From: Spraguea lophii
Taxonomy: Eukaryota; Microsporidia; Spragueidae
Length of the DNA stretch: 64,000 nucleotides
Direction: 5' to 3'
Assembly: GCA_001887945.1 (NCBI GenBank)
Contig: LDOQ01000098.1
Location: 35,317-99,316 of the forward strand
The notes under the pieces were generated by a model, which saw only the letters and a list, made by a program, of their open reading frames with translations, was not told the DNA's origin and made no database searches. The translations under genes and the position numbers were made by a program. This document shows positions 11,197 through 21,768 of the stretch, in pieces (within the stretch, counting starts at the first letter, position 1; each line of letters starts with the position of its first letter).

Positions 11197-11332
11197 GGAA
11201 TAGAATCTTAATAGAATAACAATAACGTAATATTACGTATTTGTTAGGTTAGGTTAGGTCAAAAGGAATAGAATCTTAATAGAATAACAATAACGTAATA
11301 TTACGTATTTGTTAGATTAGGTTAGGTCAAAA
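11197..11332. repeat. Perfect-phase 68-bp tandem duplication with TTAGG units
   Basis: Two copies (11197-11264 and 11265-11332) differ at a single base. Each carries the 14-bp palindrome ACGTAATATTACGT followed by (G/A)TTAGGTTAGG, which resembles TTAGG telomeric repeat. The near identity implies a recent duplication. Confidence 0.9.
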
Positions 11333-11624
11333 TAATAGTTGGTTAATTTTAAAAGATTCTGTATTGATAATATAATTATTCTCTATTGATTATGAAATAA
11401 GCAAATATTATATTATAAAAAATATAATAGCCTATAGAACTATGACGACATTTATTATTTTCAAAATTCTACCATTTTGAGTTTAATACACAATAAAATT
11501 AATATAACTATTGTAGCATTTAGTAATTATAAGGTAAAAAATACTTCAATGGTTAAAGATTTATAGATCATTGATATAACGCAATTAAACAGTAAATTTC
11601 AATAAATAAACATTCCAACTTTAA

Positions 11625-11775
11625 TGACCGGTTTTTAAATGAAACTTTTATTTATTGAAGTTTTCTGGTCTATTATAATCTACAACATTTGGTTTCAGAA
11701 ACACATTTAAGCTTGTATTAATTAATTGCGCCAAGATAGTCATTATTCTCATCTTGCCTTATGTTCTAACCTTAG
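11625..11775 (-). repeat. Decayed SINE fragment (3' body)
   Basis: On the minus strand this shows the SINE 3' end (AATGAAACTTTTATTTAT at 11637 onward), then relics of the CCTGG...TAATCTACAACA segment, the CACATTTAAGCTTGTATTAA segment and CTCATCTTGCCTTATG. Confidence 0.75.
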
Positions 11776-12039
11776 TAATATATATATGAAAGGGCCTCCT
11801 CCTTGGTGGACAATAAGATAAAAGTTTCATTTAAAAAATAAGGTAACAAATACAGAAGTGTGCCATTAAAAATATCAGATAAAGATGGATTGACAGAAAA
11901 CACTTTAATCGCTTGTATTTTAAAAAAACTTAATAATGCGAAAAATATTTTTTTTATCTTTAAAATACATATATTCTTTAATAAATTTTTTTATTAATTT
12001 ATGTTTATTATTTTCTTTGTTTTTAAGATATAATTTTAA

Positions 12040-12790
12040 ATGTTGTCATCTATTTTCAATGTTTTGAGTATGTATATCTTTATTATTGGGATTAACAAAG
12101 TTTTTACTATGGTCAATTTTTAAATGTTTATAATTAATATTTCTTAAGCAATTATACTCTTTCCATATATCAATTATAATAGTTGTTTTATTTTTATTAT
12201 TTCTATCAATTTACCACTACTACTATTTTAATACATACGTAAAACAATTCTTTTATTTCGCTACAATATCCGCCCAAAATACCGCAATTTTTTTATTTTT
12301 CTGCCCTTATAATATTTCTTTTTAAGAACCAAACCCTTATCACTTCCGACTGTTTTGTCAAAATTACCTATTTTTTTCCGTATTTATCTATATGGTTTCA
12401 AATTATACTTCTAACATTTTTTAAGTTCCTTTTGCCTGAATCTTTTTTATGCGCTACATGTGAAATTTTGTTATTTTTTGAAAAATGATATGAAATATTA
12501 TTATTTTATCAATGAATAGGAAATATTACCGAATAAAGAATTTTTCTGTAATAAGTGCTTCTCTATAACAATTCTTTTGATAACAAACCCATTATGAATT
12601 TTCCAATGTGATTTTAATCACAATCTTCATATTTTTCTTGCATTTATAGTATTTTTTAACAAAAGTTTATTTTCTATTAAAAAATTATAGAATAAATAAA
12701 TATCTTCGACTAATTCTTTCAATCCATTTAAGTTTATGTTGTTTAATTCTCTCATAAAAAATTCTATTAAATAGAATGATATCCATATAT
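12040..12790 (-). pseudogene. Decayed Merlin/IS1016-type transposase
   Basis: Reading the minus strand across several frames recovers a degraded DDE transposase of the Merlin (IS1595/IS1016-like) type. An N-terminal piece contains ELNNINLNGLKELVEDIY. A segment near 12350 contains SDKGLVLKKKYYKGRKIKK and then YFG. IIIDIWKEYNCL lies near 12165, and NFVNPNNKDIHTQNIENR lies at 12050-12100. These correspond to the first D, second D and final E blocks of the family. Many stops and frameshifts separate them. No terminal repeats were found. The last block resembles the copy at 40507-41500 (HTQNIEN in both). Confidence 0.6.
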
Positions 12791-12864
12791 ATACTTGTTA
12801 CCAAAAATAATGATATACAATCAAAGGTTAAAGGTTATAAAAGAACTTTTATTTAACCTTATAA

Positions 12865-13341
12865 TTATAATTCAGTTTTAATTTCTTCACGAGGTTTTTC
12901 TGTTATTTTTTCCTCTTCTGCTACTTTTTCTTCTACTTTCTTCTCTTCCTCTTTTACGTTTTCTTCTTCAACTTCATTATCACTTTCTCCTTCCTTTTCA
13001 TTCATTGAACGTTGTAATTGTTGCAAAAGTTCCTGTAACTCCTTAAACTCAAATTTTACCTCTTCTTCAACCTTATCCTTCACTTTACCTGTTTTACTTG
13101 TTAATGTCTCTAACTTATCACTTATATAATTTTTAGCTTTAGCTAAATTCAAAGATAGATATTCTTTTGTATTCCTTATATTTATTTCTTGTGCATCCTT
13201 AAGCTCAATAAATTTTTTTACACCACGTTCTTTTAAATCAGCCATACTACTAAGATAACATTTTGTTTTCTTCTTAAATTCTTCTAAGAAGCCTGTGCAT
13301 GCTATGGAGAGAATAAAAACAAAAATAAATTTAAAGTTCAT
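12865..13341 (-). CDS. Secreted acidic coiled-coil protein
   Basis: Using the ATG at 13341, which follows ACCCCTTC on the coding strand, gives 158 residues. An in-frame upstream ATG at 13374 would place residues before the signal peptide and lacks the motif. The N-terminus (NFKFIFVFILSIACTG) is a clear signal peptide. A helical, Lys/Glu-rich region follows, then a strongly acidic tail (EVEEENVKEEEKKVEEKVAE). There is no further membrane span. I do not recognise the family. A short secreted charged protein is compatible with a spore-wall, polar-tube-associated or host-directed protein, but nothing decides between them. Confidence 0.75.
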   Translation of the reverse strand: MNFKFIFVFILSIACTGFLEEFKKKTKCYLSSMADLKERGVKKFIELKDAQEINIRNTKEYLSLNLAKAKNYISDKLETLTSKTGKVKDKVEEEVKFEFKELQELLQQLQRSMNEKEGESDNEVEEENVKEEEKKVEEKVAEEEKITEKPREEIKTEL

Positions 13342-13746
13342 ATGAAGGGGTAAGGAAAGAAAATTTATAAACAATTAACAACTAAATAAATTAAAGGAGA
13401 AACGAATTTATTGAATAAATGAAATTAAAAAGAATATAATAATTTGGGTGGATAATGAGATTAAAGGAGAATTTTATACCTTAAATATTCTAATATTAAA
13501 AGAATAACTATTATTTTTAATGTAAGTGTTTATTTATACGATATTTTTTTAATCTGTGTACAATATTATAAAATTATCGATTAATTGTGTTTTTAATTTA
13601 AAAAATCATTTTATTATCTTTTTTTGTTTTTTTGTCAGGGAAAAGAAAAATTTTTATTTATCCGTTACTAAACAAAATATCATTTAAAATAATTTATATT
13701 TTATAAATTTTTTATTTTCTTTTAAAGATATTATAGAATTTTACCC

Positions 13747-14868
13747 ATGAAGAAAAAATATAATTTTTCTAAGATTATTAATTTATATCTTACCAAATGT
13801 AAAAATATACAAATATTGTATTCTCCCGAATATAATGATCCATTTTTACATTTTATTTTTTCTTTCCTATTTCCCTCTTTTATTATACCACAAAATAATT
13901 TATATTTCTCTACATCCAAATCAATAGTACAATTTTTTATTTTTGAATTTTTTTCTATAAAAATATCAATAAATGAATACACGCCGCTAATAATGCATTC
14001 AAAAAATATTCTGGAATATTTTATTTTATTGGAAAAATTATATCCTAATTTATATTTGTTGGATACAAATTATTTTTTATCTCATGTAAAAAATCTTAAT
14101 AATTTTGAATGCAAAAGTTTATTGAATGATGTTACATCTTTAACAATAGAAATTATAAAAGAAAAATATACTTTTATAAATGAGGATGAATTCATAGAAA
14201 ATAAAAATATATATTATTTTTTATTAAGAGAGAAAATAAAAGATTTATCATTTGATAAGCAAATAGAAATTGTGACAGAAAAAATAGAGTATCCATCAAA
14301 AATTTATAATTTTATAACAAAAAGTAGATCATTGAATATTAATAACCAATTATCTTGTTTTTTATATCTTTATCCAGAAAAATATATTTTTGATGGATAT
14401 ATAAGTAAAAATAGGTTAAAATATCTAAGAGAACCATTATCTATAAAACTTATACCTAAATATGTAAATACGTATATTAAAGCATCATTGATATATCAGA
14501 ATAAATTACAAGAAGATAATTGTTGTGTTTTATTAAAAACAATTTTTATAGAAAAAATATTCAAAAATAAAGAAATTGTAAAATTCAGTCAGGTGATAAC
14601 AAATTTTCTTTTGGAAGATAAAATACTCTGTAAGATTATTTTTCAAAGAAAATTCGATGAGGAAATAATTGATATTTTGGTGAAGGAAATTCCAGTACTA
14701 AAAATATCATTTAAGTTGATTTTAAAATTATATTATGAAAGTAACTTTTCTGATAATTTTTATCAAAAGGTGGCTAAATGTTTAATCAAATATCATCCAA
14801 CGCTAAAAAAAGAGTTGTATGATTTACATGTTTATGAGAAAGTTATTGAAGAATTATTAGATAAATAA
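13747..14868 (+). CDS. Hypothetical helical protein
   Basis: 373 residues. TTTACCC directly abuts the ATG, so the start is well supported. The sequence is rich in Ile, Leu, Phe, Lys and Asn, and looks mostly alpha-helical. There is no signal peptide and no obvious membrane span, although the first 90 residues are very hydrophobic (FLHFIFSFLFPSFIIPQ). The C-terminal ~150 residues resemble helical-hairpin repeats. I do not recognise a family. The short minus-strand frame over its 5' part is a shadow. Confidence 0.65.
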   Translation: MKKKYNFSKIINLYLTKCKNIQILYSPEYNDPFLHFIFSFLFPSFIIPQNNLYFSTSKSIVQFFIFEFFSIKISINEYTPLIMHSKNILEYFILLEKLYPNLYLLDTNYFLSHVKNLNNFECKSLLNDVTSLTIEIIKEKYTFINEDEFIENKNIYYFLLREKIKDLSFDKQIEIVTEKIEYPSKIYNFITKSRSLNINNQLSCFLYLYPEKYIFDGYISKNRLKYLREPLSIKLIPKYVNTYIKASLIYQNKLQEDNCCVLLKTIFIEKIFKNKEIVKFSQVITNFLLEDKILCKIIFQRKFDEEIIDILVKEIPVLKISFKLILKLYYESNFSDNFYQKVAKCLIKYHPTLKKELYDLHVYEKVIEELLDK

Positions 14869-15164
14869 TAATTTTAATTTATATTGTTTTTCTAAATAAA
14901 ATATATACGTAGAAGTATCTCTAAGTTTAAATATAATATTTACATTGTATGTATAAAGATTTTTCCCGATTTATTATAAATATAAAAAAAGTAATACATT
15001 GTTTTAACAGTTATAGAAAAAAATTATTATTTAAGATTGGATGTAATAGAAGCAAATATTGCTATTTAAACCAATGATTAGAATTTAAATAAAATTCTTT
15101 TCAACAACAATATTACACAACATTATAGTTTCAACTTCTTTTTAGAAACAATTATAATCTTTTA

Positions 15165-15360
15165 TAATAAAACCCTTAGCCATGACCAAAACTAACGTAT
15201 AATTTTTAAATAAGGGTTTTTTGTATAATAAAAATGCTTTTATTCGTTGTAATCCATTATTGTCAGTCATTGTTGGTTCATTAAAGCATATTTAAATCTA
15301 TACTAACCAGCTTCTTTACAGATATGCATTAATCTCATCTTATCTTATTCTATGAAATAA
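15165..15360 (-). repeat. Decayed SINE fragment
   Basis: The minus-strand 3' body is recognisable through AACCAGCTTCTTTACAGATA and the following TGCATTAATCTCATCTTATC, which match the younger copies closely. The extreme 3' end is disrupted. Confidence 0.7.
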
Positions 15361-15424
15361 ATGTTAATATAATTTGCGGTAAAAGATCGTTTTAATATTT
15401 AAATTAATTTTAAGTTAAAAAATA

Positions 15425-15575
15425 AATTAAATTTATAAAAGTTCCTTAGCCTATTATGGTCTATAATATTTGGTTTTTAAAAGCACATTTAAACTTGTGT
15501 ATAACTAATTCCGTTACAGATATGCATTAATCTCATCTTATCATATATTTCGAAGCGTTGGAATTTTACGTATGG
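15425..15575 (-). repeat. Decayed SINE fragment
   Basis: A second relic in the same orientation, starting AGTTCCTTAGCCTATTATGG and continuing through CGTTACAGATATGCATTAAT to GTTGGAATTTTACGTATGGT. It is distinct from the relic just upstream. Confidence 0.75.
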
Positions 15576-15988
15576 TGTAAAATAAATAAAAAGAAGAAAA
15601 TCTTTGTAAAAAAATATTAGAATATAAGGTAAAATGATGTGAATATATTTACTGTAACATTTAGGAAGGAAAAATAAAAATGATTCAGAAATAAATGGTA
15701 CGGACCACGGTAGGTAATAATCAATAAGAAACCCGATAAATAAATGTTTCTTGTAGAGAATACCTAATACATAATAACTAATAAAATTTATGGAGTGAAG
15801 ATATCTAATTTATTGTGTAAAATATCCAGGTTTAAATATAAAACAATATTTTTATTTTAATTTATAGGTATTGCAATTTTTTTCATTCTGTTTTATTTAT
15901 ATATTTTTTATTTTATTTGTATTATTCGCCAATAAAGAATTTACTATTTCTATATTTTTTCATTTAAACAAATAAAAATATTTTATGC

Positions 15989-17860
15989 ATGGATGAAAAA
16001 AATATAGAGAAGGAGATACAAGAATTTTTAAGTATTGAAAATAAAAGTACTGATGTTAATATTTCACAGGAGAATATTAAGAGTAATGAACTGGATAGAT
16101 TGATAGGTTTACTCACTAAATTGGAAGAATATTATAAACAAATAAATAATAATTTAGAGAAGGCTGAGTATGAAGAGTTAAAACGCAATAATTTGAAAGA
16201 AATGATAGAAAGTACATTAATATGTGATTCTATCATGAAGGTATTGAAAGAAGTATCAATTGAGAGAAATATGGCTGTAGAAGCAGAAAGAAAAACTAAA
16301 GCATCAGTAAATGATTTAGAAAAAGGAAAAATCGACAATGAAAGGAAATTTATAAAGGTAGAGGCTGATTTGAAGTATATGAAGAATGCGAATGGAGAAT
16401 TATTGAGATTAATTCAGGATCAAAAACAAAAACTTTCTGATTTTAAACATAAATCAGAGTATGAGAAGAAATCATTGGATGATATAAAGATTTTAAATAC
16501 AGAATTAGAGGCATTGAGAAAAAAAGCATTAAACAAAGTAACAATAATGGAAAGAGAGAAAGAAATTTTAGAAGAGCAAATTTTAGAAAAAGATAAAAAA
16601 TTAAAGGAAATAGAAGACGAATTAAAACATAGAGAACATGAGCATAAAAATAAGAACAATACGCAATTGATACTTGAAAAGAAAATAGAAGAACTTAGAA
16701 AAACCATTGATATGAAAAACAGTTCTTTATCTTTGTGCAACGATGAACTATCAAAATTACTTTCCAAAGAAAAAAGAACATCATCTGAACTACAGAATGT
16801 AAAAGAAAAGTCTACCTATTATGAAAAATTATACCACTCACTCAGTAAGCAGAATGAATATTTAAATTCACAGTTATCAAGAATGATAAATACAGATAAT
16901 ATAGATAACTTAAAAACTTTCGAAGATAAAGAAGAAACAGATAAGACACAAGAATCAATATTAAAATACAAGAAGACTAAAAAGAAATTAAAAAAGAAAG
17001 AAAACCAATATTTAAATAATCTAAGAATAAAAGAAAATCAAATAGAAGATTTGCTAGAAAAATTAAAAATAAAAGAAAAAGAGGTGGAATTAATCAAAGA
17101 AGAAATAATAGAAACAAGAGCAGAAAATAATAAAGGAAAATATCAAAATCCAAAGATTTTTAGTCAAATGGAACAACTCCTCCAGAAGAACAAAGAGTAT
17201 GAAAAAAGAATAAAGGAATTAGAAGAAGGAAAAGAAGAAGTATTTTATGATGTACATTCAACCAAAATAGAAGAATCAGAAGAAAAAAATAGGCATAATA
17301 AGTTAGATACAGATTATCAATATTATCTTGATAATAGAAATTATAACAAAAATACAGAATTAAAAACCTATCCATCTTTCTACACGAATGAAAAATTCCT
17401 TAAGAAAAAAATAGAAAGGGAAACAAAAACAGAACCTAAAATACAAAGTAATATAGATAGCTTCTGGAAAAGATACACTGAATCTAAAGAACAAAGTAAA
17501 AGTAAAATGAATTTTAATAATGAACAATCTCAAAAAATAAATTATAGTAAATCTAAGACAGAAACAAATAACAAAATAATTCCATCTGAAAACAAGGTAG
17601 AATTCTATAATGATCATAAAATAGAAACAAAAGAAGAAAGCGATGAAAAAGATTCTAACTCGACATCATCCACACTCAAACAAATGAAAAAGAGAACAGA
17701 ACTTCTTCAATCTAAATTTGATAAATTAAATATTAAATTAGATGAAATAAAGAATAAAGATACAACAGAACCAGAAAAAATAAAAGATCAGATAAAAGAA
17801 TATACCAATTATTATTATTCAGATTTTTTAGATGTATCAAATGATTCAGATTTCATTTGA
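15989..17860 (+). CDS. Long coiled-coil protein
   Basis: 623 residues. The chosen ATG follows an out-of-frame ATG four bases upstream that opens only a three-codon frame. Residues ~60-420 are almost continuous heptad-rich coiled coil (Lys/Glu/Leu). A charged, Ser/Thr/Asn-rich region follows, then a second short coiled coil (~560-600) and an acidic C-terminus. There is no globular domain, signal peptide or membrane span. Such proteins are typically spindle-pole, cytoskeletal or vesicle-tether components, but no family signature allows a choice. Confidence 0.75.
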   Translation: MDEKNIEKEIQEFLSIENKSTDVNISQENIKSNELDRLIGLLTKLEEYYKQINNNLEKAEYEELKRNNLKEMIESTLICDSIMKVLKEVSIERNMAVEAERKTKASVNDLEKGKIDNERKFIKVEADLKYMKNANGELLRLIQDQKQKLSDFKHKSEYEKKSLDDIKILNTELEALRKKALNKVTIMEREKEILEEQILEKDKKLKEIEDELKHREHEHKNKNNTQLILEKKIEELRKTIDMKNSSLSLCNDELSKLLSKEKRTSSELQNVKEKSTYYEKLYHSLSKQNEYLNSQLSRMINTDNIDNLKTFEDKEETDKTQESILKYKKTKKKLKKKENQYLNNLRIKENQIEDLLEKLKIKEKEVELIKEEIIETRAENNKGKYQNPKIFSQMEQLLQKNKEYEKRIKELEEGKEEVFYDVHSTKIEESEEKNRHNKLDTDYQYYLDNRNYNKNTELKTYPSFYTNEKFLKKKIERETKTEPKIQSNIDSFWKRYTESKEQSKSKMNFNNEQSQKINYSKSKTETNNKIIPSENKVEFYNDHKIETKEESDEKDSNSTSSTLKQMKKRTELLQSKFDKLNIKLDEIKNKDTTEPEKIKDQIKEYTNYYYSDFLDVSNDSDFI

Positions 17861-18281
17861 AATTATTTTGTTAAATATTTTTATTAAAATAAATATTTTA
17901 AATGAAACCTTTTTTTTCATAAGAATTTTTTCATATAAATTTAAAAGAGAATAATTATGTTTTAAAACTTATACTAAAATTATTATTATTATTCTACAAA
18001 TATTATTATTATGTTTAAAATAAATATATTCATTATATACACTTAATTTTATATTTTTATATTTCCTAGAATGTTAAATATTTACGTATAATTTACATTA
18101 CCACAAATATATATTTTTAATAAAATTTTTTTACATTTATTTATATTTTTTATGATATTTGCAATATCTCTCCTTTTTAAAGATCCTGATTTATTATTCG
18201 ATGATAAAAAATTAAATGGTAAATATCTTTTAATTCATTGGTTCCTGAATATTTATAAAAATATTTTTGTTTTTATCCTTA
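17861..18281. other. Intergenic spacer
   Basis: 420 bp of AT-rich DNA. I see no gene, RNA or repeat in it. Confidence 0.5.
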
Positions 18282-18965
18282 ATGGAATCTAAACTAAAAG
18301 GTATTTTACGTAATGTTGATAGAATAGAATATGTTAAGACAAGGTTACCAGATGGATTTGAAAAATGTGAAGAAGAATATAGAGTGGTGAAGAAAAAACT
18401 TGATAATTTTATGGCAACATTAACACAGTTGGCTACATATGAGCATGGTGGTACATCGTACAAAGGAGCAATGGATAAATTGGATATAATAGGAGAGAAA
18501 TTAAAAAGTGGATTTTTTAGAACTAAAAGTTTGTATAAAGAGGTTGCAGAGCATACAAATGAGATAGGTGATGTGGTATATGATAATAATATAAAAACAT
18601 TGGCAAGACAATTTGGTAATTGTTTTAATGATGTTAGTGCAGCAAAGGATAATTTGAATAACACTATACAAACTATAGTATTAGAAGCATCAAATATGAA
18701 AAATGAATCTAAGATTATTGATAATAAAAGAACAGAATATAAAAATATGAGATATGATTTAGAAAAGATGTATAAAAAAGAAAAAGATCAGGATAAGATT
18801 GAGGCAAAGAAAAATCAGTTTGAAGAAGCTGTGAATACATTGCATAAAAAAATGGAGGATTTTATAAAAAATAAAGGATTGGCAAGGCTTATTGATGAAA
18901 CAGGTAAGGCTCATTATGAATTTTTCAATGAAGCGGCAAGATCTTTGAGTGTTTTTAATAAGTAA
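18282..18965 (+). CDS. BAR-domain protein, Rvs161/Hob3-like
   Basis: The open frame extends to a TTG at 18267, but the first ATG is at 18282 (ATCCTTAATGG), giving 227 residues. Nearly the whole protein looks like a BAR domain. It has three long charged helices, an N-terminal EEYRVVKKKLDNFMATLTQL segment, and a central YKNMRYDLEKMYKKEKDQDK. The C-terminal helix includes LIDETGKAHYEFFNEAARSL. BAR domains dimerise into a crescent that senses or bends membranes; Rvs161-type proteins act in endocytosis with actin. There is no SH3 domain, which favours Rvs161/Hob3 over Rvs167. No signal peptide. Confidence 0.75.
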   Translation: MESKLKGILRNVDRIEYVKTRLPDGFEKCEEEYRVVKKKLDNFMATLTQLATYEHGGTSYKGAMDKLDIIGEKLKSGFFRTKSLYKEVAEHTNEIGDVVYDNNIKTLARQFGNCFNDVSAAKDNLNNTIQTIVLEASNMKNESKIIDNKRTEYKNMRYDLEKMYKKEKDQDKIEAKKNQFEEAVNTLHKKMEDFIKNKGLARLIDETGKAHYEFFNEAARSLSVFNK

Positions 18966-19297
18966 AAGTTTATTGAAGTATTTTTATTCTTTTATATTTA
19001 AAAAATATTTTAATATATTCGTTTATTTTGTCTGTGTATATTTTTCTTTTGATATTTTAATTCTTTCTTCAATTATATTAAAATTTTAAAATAATACAAT
19101 GAATTATTGATTTTTTCTATTAAAATAAGAAAATTTGGATTCTTCTATAAAAGATCAATGGAGTTTATCCAAAAAATATATTTTCTATTTTTGTTCGTAT
19201 TTTAGGAATTGAAAAAAGATGTGAGAAAAAAAAAGTAAAAAGAGAACCTTCATATAAAAATAATTCATTCTTTTTCTAATAATTGTTAATAAAATAT
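18966..19297. other. Convergent intergenic spacer
   Basis: 330 bp between two convergent genes. I see nothing beyond AT-rich sequence. Confidence 0.5.
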
Positions 19298-20353
19298 TTA
19301 TTTATCTATTATTTTTATAAATTGAAAAGATGTCTTACACAGAATTACATTTAAAATAAAATGAATTAAATTATTATCAAATATTTTTACCATCAACATC
19401 TTATTAGGTTCAGAATAAAAGAAATATCCATATTTATCCATTTTAAAATCCTGTAAGAATTTTCCCAAAGGAAATTTATTATTTTTCTTTTCCACCATTA
19501 AAAATCCTTCTTTTTGTTTTTCTGAAAGAATAAAAGAATATTCATTATAATTTAATTTTAAATTACATAAAATATTTTTATAAGTGTAATCACCTTTAGA
19601 TTTATTTTTTAACAGCTTTAAAAAATTATTATTATTATTTATTATCTCTTTTTCCATTCTTTCATTATTTTCTTTCATCATTTCATTATCATATTTTTTT
19701 ATTTCTCCAGTATTTATATCACAATGATAAAATATATTCTTTAATGTTAAAAATTTATAAAATATTTCTATACCACTCTTTTTTAAAGATCTAAGTGCTA
19801 ATATATCTATTTGACCATCTGTTATATAATTAGGATAGAATCCATAGAATGAAAGATAATATTTTATATATTTAATACCATTTTTAACCTCTATATTACT
19901 ATTTTTTATAAAATTATACAATCCATTCTCTTCTTCCCTATGATCAATTTTAATTCTAAAAATAATATTTTTGTAAAGACATAGCAATAAATCCTCTTCT
20001 ACGTAAAATCTATATTTTAATTTTTTATAAACTTCTATAAAAATAAGAGTATCTACTACTTTTATAAGATTTTTATCTGTAGGCCATTTTTCATTGCTCT
20101 CTAATCGTATTTTTATTTCTATACAATTATTTATATTTGTTCCTTTGTTTTCTTCTCCTGTTATTTCATAATAAATAATAGAGAGTGGTAATTTTATTTT
20201 AAGTATTTCATCCATTAATTCTGTTACAGAATTATTTATTTCTTCAGTAGAATGTTTATTCATAAGATTGTTTATAGCATTTATCTTTTTCTTTTTGTAT
20301 TCTGTATTTTTTGTAATTTTTCTTTTTTGTACGATTTTAAGATTATTCGACAT
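19298..20353 (-). CDS. Utp22/Nrap-like pre-rRNA processing protein (reduced)
   Basis: 351 residues; the coding strand has CGCCC shortly before the ATG. Two blocks resemble Nrap/Utp22. The first is EKWPTDKNLIKVVDTLIFIE followed by a segment ending NIIFRIKIDHREEE. The second is near the C-terminus (MDKYGYFFYSEPNKMLMVKI), like the FGDLxxFFYxExGGDxIxV region of Nrap. Utp22 belongs to the SSU processome UTP-C module and acts in 18S rRNA maturation. Yeast Utp22 exceeds 1200 residues, so this corresponds to the C-terminal Nrap domains only. No remaining part was found nearby. The assignment is by motif. Confidence 0.55.
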   Translation of the reverse strand: MSNNLKIVQKRKITKNTEYKKKKINAINNLMNKHSTEEINNSVTELMDEILKIKLPLSIIYYEITGEENKGTNINNCIEIKIRLESNEKWPTDKNLIKVVDTLIFIEVYKKLKYRFYVEEDLLLCLYKNIIFRIKIDHREEENGLYNFIKNSNIEVKNGIKYIKYYLSFYGFYPNYITDGQIDILALRSLKKSGIEIFYKFLTLKNIFYHCDINTGEIKKYDNEMMKENNERMEKEIINNNNNFLKLLKNKSKGDYTYKNILCNLKLNYNEYSFILSEKQKEGFLMVEKKNNKFPLGKFLQDFKMDKYGYFFYSEPNKMLMVKIFDNNLIHFILNVILCKTSFQFIKIIDK

Positions 20354-21768
20354 AAAAAAGGGCGAAAAAAATAGAAATAAAAATTATTTTAAAAGTTATT
20401 CGGACTTTTCAATTTAATGATTATTTTTATTGAAATAATAAGAAATATTAAAAAGAATTTATTCGATAATTGTATTTTTATTGGAATCTATTTCTTATAA
20501 ATATGGAGAAGTACTTAAAAATATAAATGAAGAGCTGAAACAGAAAATAACATCGTAAATAATTATTTTATATTATAAATTATATATATCTTAGTACCAC
20601 AAATTATACAATATATTTAATATAACTTTAGCATATTTGTATGTAAGTAAAAATAAAAGTGTTTGTCATAAAAATCATAATCCTACCTATCACAAAGTTT
20701 AGTTGGTATTTACTATTTTTATATAAATTTCTAATCGTATCATTATAAAAGTATACATAGCGGGAATTATCAGATAAATAAATATATATATTATTTTGTA
20801 GTTGACATAATAAGAAATTTTGTTGTTTTTTCTTTTAAAGTTTCTCCCATAATAAAAATCTTACTGTTTTATTAAAATTTACAACGTAAAACTTGTAGTA
20901 ATATCACATGATTATGAATATTTCTAGAAAAGATTATAAAAAAGATAATAAAATATAAATTATTTCTTTAAACCTTTAACTTTATTAGAAAATGACTATT
21001 AATTTGGTTACGCATAAGTAATATCTTAAAATAGCATTTATTCTTTATCAACTAATTTCAATATAATCATACAATTATTTCATCACGTCTTATGTTCACG
21101 AATATTAAAAAAATATTTGCAATGGATATCTTACGTTCCCAAGCTTAATATAACTATATCCTAATTTTACATACTCATTGATCAATAATGGGTCTTTAAC
21201 TACGCTAATATTTCTTATTTTAATTTAACTTACAAATTGGTATACAAAGAAAGGATCAATTATAAGATGAAATTCTACACGATTAATTCTTATTCTAAAT
21301 ATTTTTTTTAAAAAATTAGGATGATGCTGAATTTGGCAGTTAAATAAATGATTATCGCTTATTTACTTTTCTGATCTTTTAAAAAATAACCTTTTAATCA
21401 TCATCAAAGTATTCTAAGTGGTTGTTACACATTATGATCGGAATAACTTGGGTTTTTGAAGCATTAATAACTTGTATTAACTGATTTAACTATATATAAG
21501 TATTGGTTTCATCTTACATTATCCTTAAAAACATTGGGTTTTTATGTATGATACAGTTATCATTCTATTAATTGTAATAAGATTCTAATTTCTTCATAGA
21601 TATCTTCATAGATATATGAGAAAATAAAAATTGGTATAATAGAAATTATATTCATAATGGAAGAATCAAAGTAAAATCAGAATTTTATTTGAGATATTTT
21701 ATCGTTTAATTAAAATTGAAGAATATTCGTTTGTTTTAAAGAAGTTAAAATATATTAAGAAGTGATTT
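20354..21768. other. Spacer with one SINE relic
   Basis: 1.4 kb without a supported gene. A weak SINE relic lies at 21405-21560; otherwise nothing was seen. Confidence 0.55.
21405..21560 (-). repeat. Weak SINE relic
   Basis: The minus-strand body is recognised through AACTTGTATTAACTGATTTA and GTTTCATCTTACATTATCCT in the right order and spacing relative to younger copies. Divergence is high. Confidence 0.5.

Larger units (their letters stand above)
10987..12864. other. Repeat-rich spacer
   Basis: 1.9 kb without an intact gene. It holds a 68-bp tandem duplication, a SINE relic and a decayed Merlin-type transposase, each listed separately. Confidence 0.7.
14869..15988. other. Spacer with SINE relics
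   Basis: 1.1 kb without a gene. Two SINE relics lie at 15165-15360 and 15425-15575; elsewhere I see nothing. Confidence 0.6.

Noticed and set aside
18267..18281. Upstream extension of the BAR-domain gene
   Set aside because: The extension begins at TTG, which is not expected as a nuclear start codon here; the first ATG is at 18282.
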